The notes: generated by a model from the letters alone, not told the origin. 41,925 bases of DNA from an uncultured Tateyamaria sp. (GCF_947504105.1 NZ_CANNGP010000038.1:1-41925), one strand, 5' to 3'; numbered from the stretch's first letter, positions 24,222-32,579 are shown. A program made the numbers and translations.

Positions 24222-24833
24222 ATGAAACTCTACTACGCCACTGGCACAATCTCGATTGCCGTCGCCATCGCACTGGAAGAGGCAGGGCTTGCCTACGACA
24301 CCCACAAACTTGACTTTGCAGCGGGTGATCAACAATCCGCAGACTACACCAAGGTCAATCCCAAGGGCCGGGTTCCCGCGCTCGACGTGGATGGGACAAT
24401 CCTTACGGAAACTGGCGCCCTGCTAGACTACATCGCAGCACGTGCACCCGCGCTCATGCCTGCCGACCCTATCGAAGCGGCCAAGGCGCGTAGCGTCATG
24501 TACTACCTCGCCTCGACCATGCATGTGAACCACGCCCATAAGATGCGCGGCCACCGCTGGGCGGATCAGGACAGCAGCTGGCAGGACATGACCGCCAAGG
24601 TTCCGCAAACCATGACCGGCTCGGCGCAGTTCGTCGAAGACGAATGCCTGAGCGGCCCCTTCATACTGGGGGATCAGATGACCATCGCAGACGCTTATCT
24701 GTTCATGGTCTGCTCATGGTTGCCGGGCGACGATGTTGACCTGGCCCCCTTCCCGAAAATCCGCGCCTTCATGGAGACGATGGATGCGCGCGACAGCGTC
24801 AAAACGATCCGCGCCAAGGGCATGATGCGATGA
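24222..24833 (+). CDS. Glutathione S-transferase family protein
   Basis: A 203-residue cytoplasmic protein with the thioredoxin-like N-terminal domain (MKLYYATGTISIAVAIAL, then NPKGRVPALDVDG and the glutathione-contacting TETGALLDYIA) and an all-helical C-terminal domain containing GDQMTIADAYLF. This is the beta-class-like layout found in Proteobacteria, though the usual catalytic cysteine near residue 10 is here a threonine/isoleucine-serine stretch, so serine or another residue would act. GAGGAG lies eight bases before the ATG. The end overlaps the next gene's start by ATGA. Substrate unknown. Confidence 0.88.
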   Translation: MKLYYATGTISIAVAIALEEAGLAYDTHKLDFAAGDQQSADYTKVNPKGRVPALDVDGTILTETGALLDYIAARAPALMPADPIEAAKARSVMYYLASTMHVNHAHKMRGHRWADQDSSWQDMTAKVPQTMTGSAQFVEDECLSGPFILGDQMTIADAYLFMVCSWLPGDDVDLAPFPKIRAFMETMDARDSVKTIRAKGMMR

Positions 24834-25882
24834 CCCACCTCTGGGTCCGTGCTGAACAGCGTGAAAACGAGGACCGCGTCGGCCTGACCCCCGAAGGTGC
24901 GGCCAAGTTGATCACTGCCGGGATCAAGGTCACGGTCGAAGACAGCCAAACCCGATGCATCCCGATCGACCGCTATGCCATTGTGGGTGCAACCATTGTC
25001 CCCCAGAACGCGTGGCCGACAGCACCGACGGACGCGATCATCTTCGGCCTCAAGGAGTTGCCAGACGACGCTACATCACTGCCGCACCAGCACATCATGT
25101 TCGGTCACGCCTACAAGGGGCAACCGGCAGGCCGGATTCTGCTGCAACGTTTCAAAGCAGGGGGCGGCACACTCTATGATCTTGAATACCTTGTGGACGA
25201 AGCCGGAAAACGTGTCGCCGCCTTTGGCTACTGGGCAGGGTACGCGGGCGCTGCAGTCGCACTTAAGTGCTGGATCGCGCAGCAAAAGGGTCAAATCTCA
25301 GGTCCGGTCACATCCTATGCAAGCTCGAACCACCTGCTGGCAGAATTGCAATCGGACCTTGTTTCGACCGGCACGCACCGCCCCACGGCCCTGATCATCG
25401 GCGCGTTGGGGCGCGTCGGCACTGGCGCCGCAGACCTGTGCACGGTCATGGGCGTGCCCACCACCCGCTGGGACATGGCGGAAACCGCGCATGGCGGCCC
25501 CTTCCCTGAAGTGTTGGCACACGATATCTTCTTCAATTGCATTCTTGCACGCCCCGGCACGCCCATATTTATCCCCGCGGTGACACCACACAAGCTTCGC
25601 AAACTCAGCGTGATCGGAGATATAGCCTGTGACCCGGACAGCGACTTTTCCCCAATCAAGGTTAACGACCAGACAACCGCCTGGGATGCCCCTGCGCTGC
25701 GCGTGCATGATGCGCCACCGCTTGATGTCACGGCCATCGACAATTTGCCGTCGATGCTGCCGGTGGAAAGCAGCGAAGACTATGCAGATCAGCTTTTGCC
25801 AAGCCTTCTGACACTCGCCAACCGCGACACTGGAGTATGGGGAAGGGCCAAGGCCACTTTTAACGCGGCATTGGAAAACTGA
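24830..25882 (+). CDS. Saccharopine dehydrogenase (NAD+, lysine-forming)-like protein
   Basis: A 350-residue enzyme of the alanine-dehydrogenase/saccharopine-dehydrogenase fold. The N-terminal half starts HLWVRAEQRENEDRVGLTPEG, the signature of the family, with KELP and FGHAYKGQ contacts; the NAD domain has GALGRVGTGAADLC. The closest function I know is LYS1-type saccharopine dehydrogenase, which interconverts saccharopine and lysine plus 2-oxoglutarate; bacterial members have been linked to lysine breakdown and osmotic stress. No lysine-ketoglutarate reductase lies next to it. It begins in an ATGA overlap with the GST gene. Confidence 0.85.
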   Translation: MTHLWVRAEQRENEDRVGLTPEGAAKLITAGIKVTVEDSQTRCIPIDRYAIVGATIVPQNAWPTAPTDAIIFGLKELPDDATSLPHQHIMFGHAYKGQPAGRILLQRFKAGGGTLYDLEYLVDEAGKRVAAFGYWAGYAGAAVALKCWIAQQKGQISGPVTSYASSNHLLAELQSDLVSTGTHRPTALIIGALGRVGTGAADLCTVMGVPTTRWDMAETAHGGPFPEVLAHDIFFNCILARPGTPIFIPAVTPHKLRKLSVIGDIACDPDSDFSPIKVNDQTTAWDAPALRVHDAPPLDVTAIDNLPSMLPVESSEDYADQLLPSLLTLANRDTGVWGRAKATFNAALEN

Positions 25883-25963
25883 GCGCAAGCCGTTGCTTAG
25901 GCTGCATGCAATCAGGGCATAGCCGGGCAGGTGGTACCAATAGTCAAAGGCGGGTTCTTGTCT

Positions 25964-26290
25964 CTACCTACCCAGCAACGCGTCTTCGTCTTCGCCCAGT
26001 GGCAGACCCAACGCCTCCATCCCCGCCTCCAGATGGTCAGGGAAATGCGGTGTGCCAAGAAGGTAATCAACACATGGCGTCGTCGCCTCGGCCTCTGCCG
26101 TCGCAACGGCTTCGGCCCAATCATCCGGCTCGAACGCACCACGCCCAACCCACATGATCGCGACGAGTTCGGCTTGTTCGTCCGTATCCAGACGATCAAT
26201 CAACCCGCGCAATTCACCTTCCGCCCGCTCCAGTTCGTGGCCCATCAAAACCACCTGTGCGATGATGGCGCGTTCAATCTCAAGATTCAT
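25964..26290 (-). CDS. DUF3775-domain protein
   Basis: A 108-residue acidic cytoplasmic protein. The core LDTDEQAELVAIMWVGRGAFEPDDW and the end VDYLLGTPHFPDHLEAGMEAL are the recognisable DUF3775 pattern; the family has no known function. AGGAGG is eight bases before the ATG. A seven-base hairpin (26303-26321) directly abuts this ribosome site. The gene is monocistronic as far as the neighbours show, with the lysine-type dehydrogenase converging from the left. Confidence 0.8.
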   Translation of the reverse strand: MNLEIERAIIAQVVLMGHELERAEGELRGLIDRLDTDEQAELVAIMWVGRGAFEPDDWAEAVATAEAEATTPCVDYLLGTPHFPDHLEAGMEALGLPLGEDEDALLGR

Positions 26291-26302
26291 GGTTCAAACC
26301 TC

Positions 26303-26321
26303 CTGAGCACATCCTGCTCAG
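26303..26321 (-). promoter_or_regulatory. Hairpin abutting the ribosome site of the DUF3775 gene
   Basis: CTGAGCA, a five-base loop, then TGCTCAG form a perfect seven-base stem in the leader RNA. The 3' arm runs directly into the AGGAGG of the gene. The fold could limit ribosome access or the stacking could protect it; there is no T-run that would make it a terminator. Function is inferred from position only. Confidence 0.35.
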
Positions 26322-26549
26322 TCAGCAAACCTGCCGCCTTGATCCGTATCAAATGGTAGCGCGGCAAACATACTGACATTGCCAATTTCCCCTTCGAAAA
26401 CGGCGACAGCCAAAGCGAAGAGGATCACCCGCGAACAGTAGCACAGACCTGCCTTCGGCGACAGATGAGCAGAACAACAGCACGGCGAAACGCGCGATCT
26501 TCAGCTTGAAATGAAGGAGCCAACCACCATCAGCGAACGTATGCAGAGA

Positions 26550-27287
26550 TCAGGAAAAGATCCGGTAATACAGCCAATCCGGCAAAAACTGCGAACCGCG
26601 AAACAGCAACGAAAACAGGGTTGGAAAGCTCTTCTTGAAACTGTCAGTCAGCATCAACTCGAACATCTCGCGGGCTGCGGCATCGGCTTCCATGATGAAC
26701 GGCATGTTGAAATCGTTCTTGTCGGTCAACTGCGTCTTGATAAAGCCGGGGTTAGCCACCTGTACGCGCACGCCCGTTTTGCGCAGATCGGCATACATGC
26801 ATTCGGCCAGTGACATCGTTGCGGCCTTGGACGCGGTATAGCCAATCGACCCCGGAAGCCCCCGGAAACCTGTCAGAGATGAGGTGATGACAATGTGACC
26901 TAGATCCCTTTCCACGAAACCGGGCACAACTTGACCCAGCACCCGCATGAAGCCGGTGAAGTTCACATCTGCCATTGCCGTTGCCTGTTCGGCATTCCAT
27001 TCCTTGGCCGAGAAGGGCCAGTAAACCCCCGCCAGCAGCACCAAACCGTCGATGTCGCCCACAGCCTCTGCCGCCGCTCTGACGCTGTCATCGTCCGCGA
27101 TGTCGATCGTCTGGTAGGACGCCTTCCCCGGCAGGTCTTCCACCAGTTCTTTCAACTTGTCCTCGCCACGCGACGACACAATCACCTCGACCCCTGCGCG
27201 GCTCATGCAATGCGCCAACGCACGACCCAAGCCATCACCTGCCCCCACCAGCCAGTATCGTTTGCCGCTTAGGGACAAATCGTTCAT
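26550..27287 (-). CDS. Short-chain dehydrogenase/reductase
   Basis: A 245-residue classical SDR. The cofactor motif GAGDGLGRAL is near residue 17, the NAG-equivalent is LVLLAGVYWP, and the catalytic tetrad shows serine in VITSSLTGF with YTASKAA (Y and K). The glycine-rich motif is followed by SSRGEDKLKEL, suggesting NADP use. It is the last gene of the five-gene operon facing rpoE-chrR, and corresponds in order to the SDR gene RSP_1087 I recall from R. sphaeroides. A role in lipid or membrane-damage response is inferred from that regulon. The ATG overlaps the upstream stop (ATGA). Confidence 0.9.
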   Translation of the reverse strand: MNDLSLSGKRYWLVGAGDGLGRALAHCMSRAGVEVIVSSRGEDKLKELVEDLPGKASYQTIDIADDDSVRAAAEAVGDIDGLVLLAGVYWPFSAKEWNAEQATAMADVNFTGFMRVLGQVVPGFVERDLGHIVITSSLTGFRGLPGSIGYTASKAATMSLAECMYADLRKTGVRVQVANPGFIKTQLTDKNDFNMPFIMEADAAAREMFELMLTDSFKKSFPTLFSLLFRGSQFLPDWLYYRIFS

Positions 27288-27865
27288 GCTGCTTCTTTCA
27301 TCTCTTGGTTGGCCGGGCGCATCGTCGCCACCAGCTCTGCCACCTTTATCCCGTACTTTCGGAACTGCGACCTGTTCACGATCGTCCCGTTGGGCGCCAG
27401 ATACATCCAGTCAACGGTGTCCAGGACGTGTCCACCGGACGCCTCGGGCAAACGGAACTTGTATTTCAACTGCACCGAACTGCCCGCCTGTTGCCCGGTA
27501 CCATCGCCCACAACGTCATCCGCCCGGGCCAGTATCTTGCCGTCATTTCCAATGCTCAGACGCCATGCCCGGGCCTGTCGCGATCCGTCGTCATAGGTGA
27601 ATACCTCGTCCATGACGCCGGTATTGCCTTCCCATTTGCAGTCGAACTCGCCCACGAAGCGGGACGAAACCCGACCCGTCGGGCCAAAAATCACACCCTC
27701 GCAGATGATGGGGCCGTTCAAGTGCGTCCGAACATCGAATTGCAGCCCGTGTCCGGCATCGTAGTTGTCCGGGCTTTGGGCCAGAAAATCGGCATAGCGC
27801 GATCGCGTCCAGCCAAGCAGTATCGCGGCCACTGCCCCGATCAGGGCAAAAATCAAACCGTCCAT
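27284..27865 (-). CDS. DUF3833-domain protein
   Basis: A 193-residue protein with an N-terminal hydrophobic anchor (GLIFALIGAVAAILLGW) and an extracytoplasmic beta-rich body (GHGLQFDVRTHLNGPIICEGVIFGPTGRVSSRF landmark at residues about 40-70, and DTVDWMYLAPNGTIVNRSQF near the end). This matches DUF3833, often lipoproteins with a lipocalin-like pattern; this copy lacks the lipobox and is anchored instead. It is the fourth gene of the operon, one base after the MFS gene's stop. Its position matches RSP_1088 of R. sphaeroides as I remember it. Lipid binding is a reasonable guess. Confidence 0.85.
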   Translation of the reverse strand: MDGLIFALIGAVAAILLGWTRSRYADFLAQSPDNYDAGHGLQFDVRTHLNGPIICEGVIFGPTGRVSSRFVGEFDCKWEGNTGVMDEVFTYDDGSRQARAWRLSIGNDGKILARADDVVGDGTGQQAGSSVQLKYKFRLPEASGGHVLDTVDWMYLAPNGTIVNRSQFRKYGIKVAELVATMRPANQEMKEAA

Positions 27866-27866
27866 G

Positions 27867-29102
27867 TCAGGTCTCCTTCAGATCGGTCGTGGCGAGCAGC
27901 GCGATCGCCACGACTTTGAGGCCACAAGGCACAGCCGCGTAAAGCAGTGTGAGAAGCGCAAGCGCTTCGGGCGGATGGGTGGCTGCCGCGTTGTCAAAAC
28001 CGGCCCGCTCAAGCGCAGGCAGCAGGGTGATGGCGGCAAAGGCCAGGGTGAATTTCGAAACGAACGACCACAGGCCGAACCCTTCGGCAGCCGACGGACT
28101 TATGCGGGCCATGCGACTGGCGAACACAGCAGGCAGCACGGTCAGGTCCGCGCCCAGCGTCGCGCCAGACAAAGCACAGATTATGGCGAAAGCGACCCAA
28201 TCGCCGGACCCCAGCGTGACTGCCCAACCAAAAGCGAGGATGGCAAGCACCATTGCACTCAGCAACACCGGCTTAGGTCCATATCGCTCGGCCAAGCGGC
28301 CCCAAACGGGCGCTGCCAACGCTGCACACAGGAAAAACAAGAGAAGCAGTGCCCCTTCGTATCCCGGCGCGTCCAAGCGACTTTCGACAAAGAACAAAAA
28401 CAGCGTAGAACTCACTGCAACCGGGGCCGCATTGACCAACGCAATCAGCAGCAACTTGCGGGCAAGCGCATCGCCCAGAACAGCCTTGAACCCAACCGAT
28501 GGGGGCAGGCCATCACTGACCCACTCACCCCGCATCATCACAAAAGCGACAAGGGCCAGAACCAGAAAACCGATGGCAAACCCGGCAAAGGGCGCACCCA
28601 TGAACCCGCCCAGCATGACAGGGGCGATGGCTGCAACACAGACACCCAGCAGCGCACCGGTTTCGCGCCAGCGCGCGAGCATTAAGTGGCCTTGCCCGGG
28701 CAGGCGGTCCGCCTTGACCACACCTTGGGCATAGAAATTGATGGTCAGAAAGCTGAAGGCCGAGAAGACGCCCGTCAGCATCAGGGCAAACCAGATCAGT
28801 GGCGGCAGCAGCGGTGGTACAGCGAACAGGCCCAGCATGGACAGTGCCATGACAGTGCATCCGATCAGAACGGCAACGCCACGACGCGATCGCAACGCTT
28901 CGGACAACCGCCCGAACAGCGGGTCTTGCACCACGTCGAACAGGCGCAATCCAAACAAAACAGCGCCCAGCGCCGCCAGCGATACGCCGTATTCATCGAC
29001 ATAAAACTTCGGCGCATGGATATAGATCGGCAGCCCGGCCGCGCTCAGCAACCCAGCAAACACGGCGTAAGCCGGAAGTCGTTGGGGCTGCGCGTTGCTC
29101 AC
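27867..29102 (-). CDS. GPH-type (MFS_2) membrane transporter
   Basis: An inner-membrane carrier of about 411 residues with twelve hydrophobic segments. The GPH/MelB-like loops are recognisable: FDVVQDPLFGRLSEALRSRRG after the second helix and AERYGPKPVLLSAM in the second half. GPH proteins are cation symporters for sugars or, in the lysophospholipid-transporter branch, for lipids. The start is the GTG at 29102, seven bases after GAGGAGG; a 53-residue upstream extension to 29261 is a reading of the previous gene's coding sequence. The GTG overlaps the DUF1365 gene's TGA. It matches RSP_1089 in gene order. Confidence 0.88.
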   Translation of the reverse strand: MSNAQPQRLPAYAVFAGLLSAAGLPIYIHAPKFYVDEYGVSLAALGAVLFGLRLFDVVQDPLFGRLSEALRSRRGVAVLIGCTVMALSMLGLFAVPPLLPPLIWFALMLTGVFSAFSFLTINFYAQGVVKADRLPGQGHLMLARWRETGALLGVCVAAIAPVMLGGFMGAPFAGFAIGFLVLALVAFVMMRGEWVSDGLPPSVGFKAVLGDALARKLLLIALVNAAPVAVSSTLFLFFVESRLDAPGYEGALLLLFFLCAALAAPVWGRLAERYGPKPVLLSAMVLAILAFGWAVTLGSGDWVAFAIICALSGATLGADLTVLPAVFASRMARISPSAAEGFGLWSFVSKFTLAFAAITLLPALERAGFDNAAATHPPEALALLTLLYAAVPCGLKVVAIALLATTDLKET

Positions 29103-29860
29103 CGTGACACCTCCTCGGACGGCGGCACGGGGCGGGCGCGATACGTTGCGCGTTTCCACCACAGCTTTATCGCCTGCCAGTGAATCAGGGCCAGCACACG
29201 GCGTGATCCAAACGGGCGGCGCAGGGCGGCGCGCAAAATGGCATGGTTGGTGAGGGCACATCGACGTCCCGTGAGTGTGGCAATCAGCCCGCCCTCACCG
29301 TCTCGGGAATAGTTGATCCAGACCCCAATCCGGTCGTCCCGAATATCAAACCGAAACTCGTAACCGCCTTCGATGGGTTGGAAGGGTGACACATGAAAAA
29401 TCTTGGTGGCGCGCAACCGGTCCTCGGGCACAATGGGGCGCAGATCGGCATGGTTCACGAGATAGCTGTGGCGGTCGCCAAAGGTGTTTGTGACCTCAGC
29501 AATGACGGCGATCATCTGATTATCCGCGCGGCGGCACAGCCAGAAACTGACAGGGTTGAACACGTGACCAAGCACCTTGGGCTGGGCCAAGAGTTCGATC
29601 TTGGTCACGCCCGTGACTTGGTGGGCCTGCAACACCTCGCGCACCCACGGCGCACCCCGGCCCGCCTTGGGCGCACCCCCGTGGTCCTTGTCATCAAGCG
29701 CCATCAGGCCGCGCCGGTTGCGTCCGAACAGGCGCGGGGCGCGCAGCTCCGCCTCGGCATCCAGCAGCATGTAATCCACGCTGTAGCGAAAGGCGTTTTC
29801 GATGGCCCCTTTGCGCCCATGAAAGGTCACACCTTCGATATGATCGACCGTGGCCGTCAT
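29099..29860 (-). CDS. DUF1365-domain protein of the RpoE/ChrR regulon
   Basis: A 253-residue soluble protein. DUF1365 landmarks are present: RYSVDYMLLDAEAELRAPRLFG, VFNPVSFWLCRRADNQMIAVI, EVTNTFGDRHSYLV and HVSPFQPIEGGYEFRF. The family is encoded almost always beside a flavin oxidoreductase and is implicated in fatty-acid modification. The R. sphaeroides counterpart (RSP_1090) and its partner are reported to be involved in furan fatty-acid formation (Ufa proteins); I give this from memory and do not assert which Ufa name applies. Its ATG overlaps the TGA of the flavoprotein gene (29857-29860). Confidence 0.88.
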   Translation of the reverse strand: MTATVDHIEGVTFHGRKGAIENAFRYSVDYMLLDAEAELRAPRLFGRNRRGLMALDDKDHGGAPKAGRGAPWVREVLQAHQVTGVTKIELLAQPKVLGHVFNPVSFWLCRRADNQMIAVIAEVTNTFGDRHSYLVNHADLRPIVPEDRLRATKIFHVSPFQPIEGGYEFRFDIRDDRIGVWINYSRDGEGGLIATLTGRRCALTNHAILRAALRRPFGSRRVLALIHWQAIKLWWKRATYRARPVPPSEEVSR

Positions 29861-31158
29861 TCTGCAGCCACCTGCATCAGCGGTGCGCGCAGCAGGGCGC
29901 GGGCCACATCAAGCCCTGCCGTCAGCCCGTCCTCGTGGAACCCGTGGCGCATCCACGCCCCACAATACCACGTGTTGTTGGCCCCGTTCATGGCGCGCAC
30001 CTGATCCTGCGCGGCAAGTGCAGCAAGATCGTAGACCGGGTGCCGCAGAACCGTCTGATCATAGATCAGTTCCTCGCGGATCGTGCGGTTGGTATTCAGC
30101 GTCACGAAGTGCATATCATCCATCGGGATCGGTTGAAGCGAGTTGATCCAATAGGTCAGGTCGATGCGGTCCGATTGCACGTTCTTGTCCTCGGTATACA
30201 CCCAGCTTGACCAAACCTGCCGATGCTCGGGCATGATAGCCGCATCGCGGTGCAGGACGACATCATTGGGTTGGTACGTCACCGCGCCCAAGGCCGCCTG
30301 TTCACCAGTTGTTGGGTCAGCCAGCAGGGACAGGCTGTCGTCGGAATGGGTGGCAAATACGACCTCATCGAACATCTCCCATTGACCACCCCAGGCCTTG
30401 ACCTGCGCACCAACTGCGGTGCGGCGCACAGACTGCACCGGAGCGCCAAGGCGAACATCTACGCCGTTGCCCAGCATGGCTGTTTCGATCCGGCGCACAT
30501 ATTCCACAGACCCACCATCAACGGTGTACCACTGATGCTGGCCAGTGTGGTTCAGCAGGGCGTGGTTTTCAAAGAACTGGATCATGGCGTGGGCCGGGAA
30601 ATCCATGATCTTCTCAACCGGCGTGGACCAGATCGCACCACTCAGCGGCAGCAGGTAGTAGTTGCGGAACCATTTGCCTGTGCCCATCACCTCCAGGAAT
30701 TGTGCAATAGTGCGTGTCCGATCCTCGTTCGCGACGCGCAGGGCGTTCTTGTTGAAACGAAGGATGTCCCGGACCATGCCAAGGAATTTCGGATTCAGTG
30801 CATTGCGACGTTGCGCGAACAAGGCATTCAAGCTTGCCAGGCCATACTCCAGCCGTCCTCCATCAATGGAGGCACCAAAGCTCATGTTGGATTTGACAAC
30901 CGGCACATCCAGCTCGTCAAACAGCCGCGCCATGTTGGGGTAGTTGGCATAGTTGAAGACCAGAAAGCCTGTATCGACCGGCTGATCACCCCTTTTGCCA
31001 GCCATAATCGTACGAGCATGGCCACCCAAACGCGGCTCCGCCTCGAACAGGGTCACGTTGTGGTCAGGTGCAAGCGTATGGGCTGCACCCATTCCAGAAA
31101 TACCACCCCCTATCACGGCAATGCGTTTCGGTGCGGTCGTGGCGTGTTCAAATGGCAT
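29857..31158 (-). CDS. FAD-dependent amine-oxidase-type oxidoreductase of the RpoE/ChrR regulon
   Basis: A 433-residue flavoprotein with the dinucleotide-binding motif IAVIGGGISGMGAAHTL near the start and a second flavin contact (EVVFATHSDDSL) in the middle; it closes with NNTWYCGAWMRHGFHEDGLTAGL, typical for NAD(P)/FAD-binding proteins paired with DUF1365. The likely job is desaturation or another redox change on membrane fatty acids, by analogy to R. sphaeroides RSP_1091. ATG 31158 is chosen because the putative promoter (-10 at 31195-31200) would place transcription start near 31188, leaving a TTG at 31185 without a leader. First gene of the operon. Confidence 0.88.
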   Translation of the reverse strand: MPFEHATTAPKRIAVIGGGISGMGAAHTLAPDHNVTLFEAEPRLGGHARTIMAGKRGDQPVDTGFLVFNYANYPNMARLFDELDVPVVKSNMSFGASIDGGRLEYGLASLNALFAQRRNALNPKFLGMVRDILRFNKNALRVANEDRTRTIAQFLEVMGTGKWFRNYYLLPLSGAIWSTPVEKIMDFPAHAMIQFFENHALLNHTGQHQWYTVDGGSVEYVRRIETAMLGNGVDVRLGAPVQSVRRTAVGAQVKAWGGQWEMFDEVVFATHSDDSLSLLADPTTGEQAALGAVTYQPNDVVLHRDAAIMPEHRQVWSSWVYTEDKNVQSDRIDLTYWINSLQPIPMDDMHFVTLNTNRTIREELIYDQTVLRHPVYDLAALAAQDQVRAMNGANNTWYCGAWMRHGFHEDGLTAGLDVARALLRAPLMQVAAE

Positions 31159-31194
31159 AAGTCGTTCTTGTCCCGTACGTCTCAAGGTCTGTTT

Positions 31195-31224
31195 CGTTTA
31201 CGGAGGGATGGCGCAAACGGATGT
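31195..31224 (-). promoter_or_regulatory. Candidate RpoE-dependent promoter of the FAD/DUF1365 operon
   Basis: Read on the minus strand: -35 ACATCC (31219-31224), an 18-base spacer, then TAAACG (31195-31200) preceded by CCG. The spacing and the -10 match the divergent rpoE promoter (TGATCC, 18 bases, TAGACG). The RpoE consensus I recall from R. sphaeroides is TGATCC with about 18 bases to TAAGA. The expected start of RNA is about 30 bases before the operon's first ATG. Confidence 0.5.
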
Positions 31225-31246
31225 AGAAAAACCAGACATTTATTTT

Positions 31247-31276
31247 TGATCCGAAGTTCTTTGTATCGCGTAGACG
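31247..31276 (+). promoter_or_regulatory. Candidate autoregulated promoter of rpoE-chrR
   Basis: -35 TGATCC (31247-31252), an 18-base spacer, -10 TAGACG (31271-31276) preceded by GCG. It lies 88 bases before the proposed rpoE ATG and is oriented away from the matching promoter on the other strand. Group IV sigma factors commonly drive their own genes, and the -35 agrees exactly with the RpoE consensus I recall. Confidence 0.6.
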
Positions 31277-31364
31277 GAATATGTTTGCGGGTTTAGACAC
31301 GTCTGAAACAGATGCGCAGTCCGCCGTCGGGGTCTTTCCGAGGGCGGTAACAGGACCGGCACTC

Positions 31365-31913
31365 ATGCAAGAGAGCGATGGAAAACGGATACAGTGGGTC
31401 AGCCACATGGTCCGGATTCGTGACGACAGGGATCAGGCGGCCTTTGCCGCGCTGTTCGCCCACTTTGCCCCACGGGTCAAAGGGTTCCTGATGAAGTCGG
31501 GCGCGGATGCGTCGCTCGCAGAAGAATGCGCGCAAGAGGTCATGGCGACCTGCTGGCACAAAGCGCACATGTTTGACCCCGCGCGGGCTTCGGTGGCGAC
31601 CTGGATCTTCACCATCGCTCGGAACCGAAGGATTGATGTGCTGCGCAAGCAGCGACGCCCGGAGCCCGAAGATCTGGCATGGGGGCCCGAAGAAGAACCT
31701 GATCAGGCCGATGTGATGGCCCTGCAGCAGGAAAGTGAACAGTTGGGTCAGGCAATCAAAGAATTGCCGGAAGCCCAGCGGGAATTGATACAAAAGGCGT
31801 ATCTCGGGGACCTGTCCCACAGTGAAATCGCCGCTCAAACCGGTCTGCCCCTGGGCACGATCAAATCTAGGATTAGGTTGGCGTTGGAAAGACTGCGCCA
31901 CGCGATGAAGTGA
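31365..31913 (+). CDS. rpoE: ECF sigma factor RpoE (singlet-oxygen response, ChrR-controlled)
   Basis: A 182-residue group IV sigma factor. Region 2 shows FAPRVKGFLMKSG, AEECAQEVMATCWHKAHMFD and SVATWIFTIARNRRIDVLRK (the last contacts the -10). Region 4 shows LPEAQRELIQKAYLGDLSH and GLPLGTIKSRIRLALERLRHA (the -35 helix-turn-helix). These match the R. sphaeroides RpoE I recall, also about 181 residues. It directs RNA polymerase to genes protecting against singlet oxygen once ChrR releases it. Start 31365 gives family length; an ATG at 31281 would fall on the predicted RNA start. AGGA lies nine bases upstream. The stop overlaps the chrR start by GTGA. Confidence 0.92.
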   Translation: MQESDGKRIQWVSHMVRIRDDRDQAAFAALFAHFAPRVKGFLMKSGADASLAEECAQEVMATCWHKAHMFDPARASVATWIFTIARNRRIDVLRKQRRPEPEDLAWGPEEEPDQADVMALQQESEQLGQAIKELPEAQRELIQKAYLGDLSHSEIAAQTGLPLGTIKSRIRLALERLRHAMK

Positions 31914-32575
31914 CGGATATGGAACAGAAGATCACACATCACCTGACGGACGAGATCCTGATGGGCTATGCAGCCGGGACGCTGCCAGAGGCGTTCAACC
32001 TGATGGTTGCGACGCACGTATCTCTTTGCGACGAATGCCGCGCGCGAGTGGAAAGTTACGATGCTGTGGGCGGGGCTGTGCTTGAGGAAGCACCGGAGCA
32101 CGACATGGCGCTCGCCCCAGGAAGTTTCGCCGCGACAATGGCCTTGATCGCAGGCGGTGCCCCGGCCGAGATTCGCACCCAGCACCCTCAAGACGCTGTG
32201 TTGCCGCAGCCGCTGCAGGATTACGTCGGCGGCGGTATCGGCAGCATCAAGTGGCGTTCGGTCGGCATGGGTGTGAAGCAGGCTATTCTGCCAACGTCCA
32301 AAGACGCGTCGGCGCGGCTTCTCTACATACCTGCTGGCGCTGCCATGCCCGATCATGGTCACCACGGGATCGAGATGACGATGGTCCTGCAAGGCGCTTT
32401 CCAAGACGAAGATGACTATTTCGCCCGCGGCGATGTCGAAGTGGCTGACAGTGATCTACATCACACGCCAGTGGCAGACATCCACGAGGATTGCATTTGT
32501 CTGGCCGTTACCGACGCGCCATTGCGCTTCCAGGGCCTACTGCCGAAGATTGCCCAGCGTTTCGCAAGGATCTGA
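31910..32575 (+). CDS. chrR: Zinc-binding anti-sigma factor ChrR
   Basis: A 221-residue cytoplasmic anti-sigma factor that holds RpoE inactive until singlet oxygen. The N-terminal ZAS domain binds zinc through H11, H36, C40 and C43 (seen in HHLTDEILMGYAAG and THVSLCDECRA). The C-terminal cupin domain (about residues 110-215) keeps its metal ligands in MPDHGHHGIEMTMVLQGAF and DLHHTP and ends DAPLRFQGLLPK. These are the ligands known for R. sphaeroides ChrR. The start is the GTG overlapping the rpoE stop; an ATG three codons later (31919) is equally possible. The gene is followed by palindromic repeats rather than another operon member. Confidence 0.93.
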   Translation: MTDMEQKITHHLTDEILMGYAAGTLPEAFNLMVATHVSLCDECRARVESYDAVGGAVLEEAPEHDMALAPGSFAATMALIAGGAPAEIRTQHPQDAVLPQPLQDYVGGGIGSIKWRSVGMGVKQAILPTSKDASARLLYIPAGAAMPDHGHHGIEMTMVLQGAFQDEDDYFARGDVEVADSDLHHTPVADIHEDCICLAVTDAPLRFQGLLPKIAQRFARI

Positions 32576-32579
32576 CCGT

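Noticed and set aside
29103-29261. 53-residue N-terminal extension of the MFS transporter
   Set aside because: The extension is read from the DUF1365 coding sequence, whereas the GTG at 29102 has GAGGAGG at ideal spacing.
31281-31364. Longer N-terminus for RpoE starting at ATG 31281
   Set aside because: That ATG is on or before the predicted RNA start of the TGATCC promoter, and the extra 28 residues are absent from the family.
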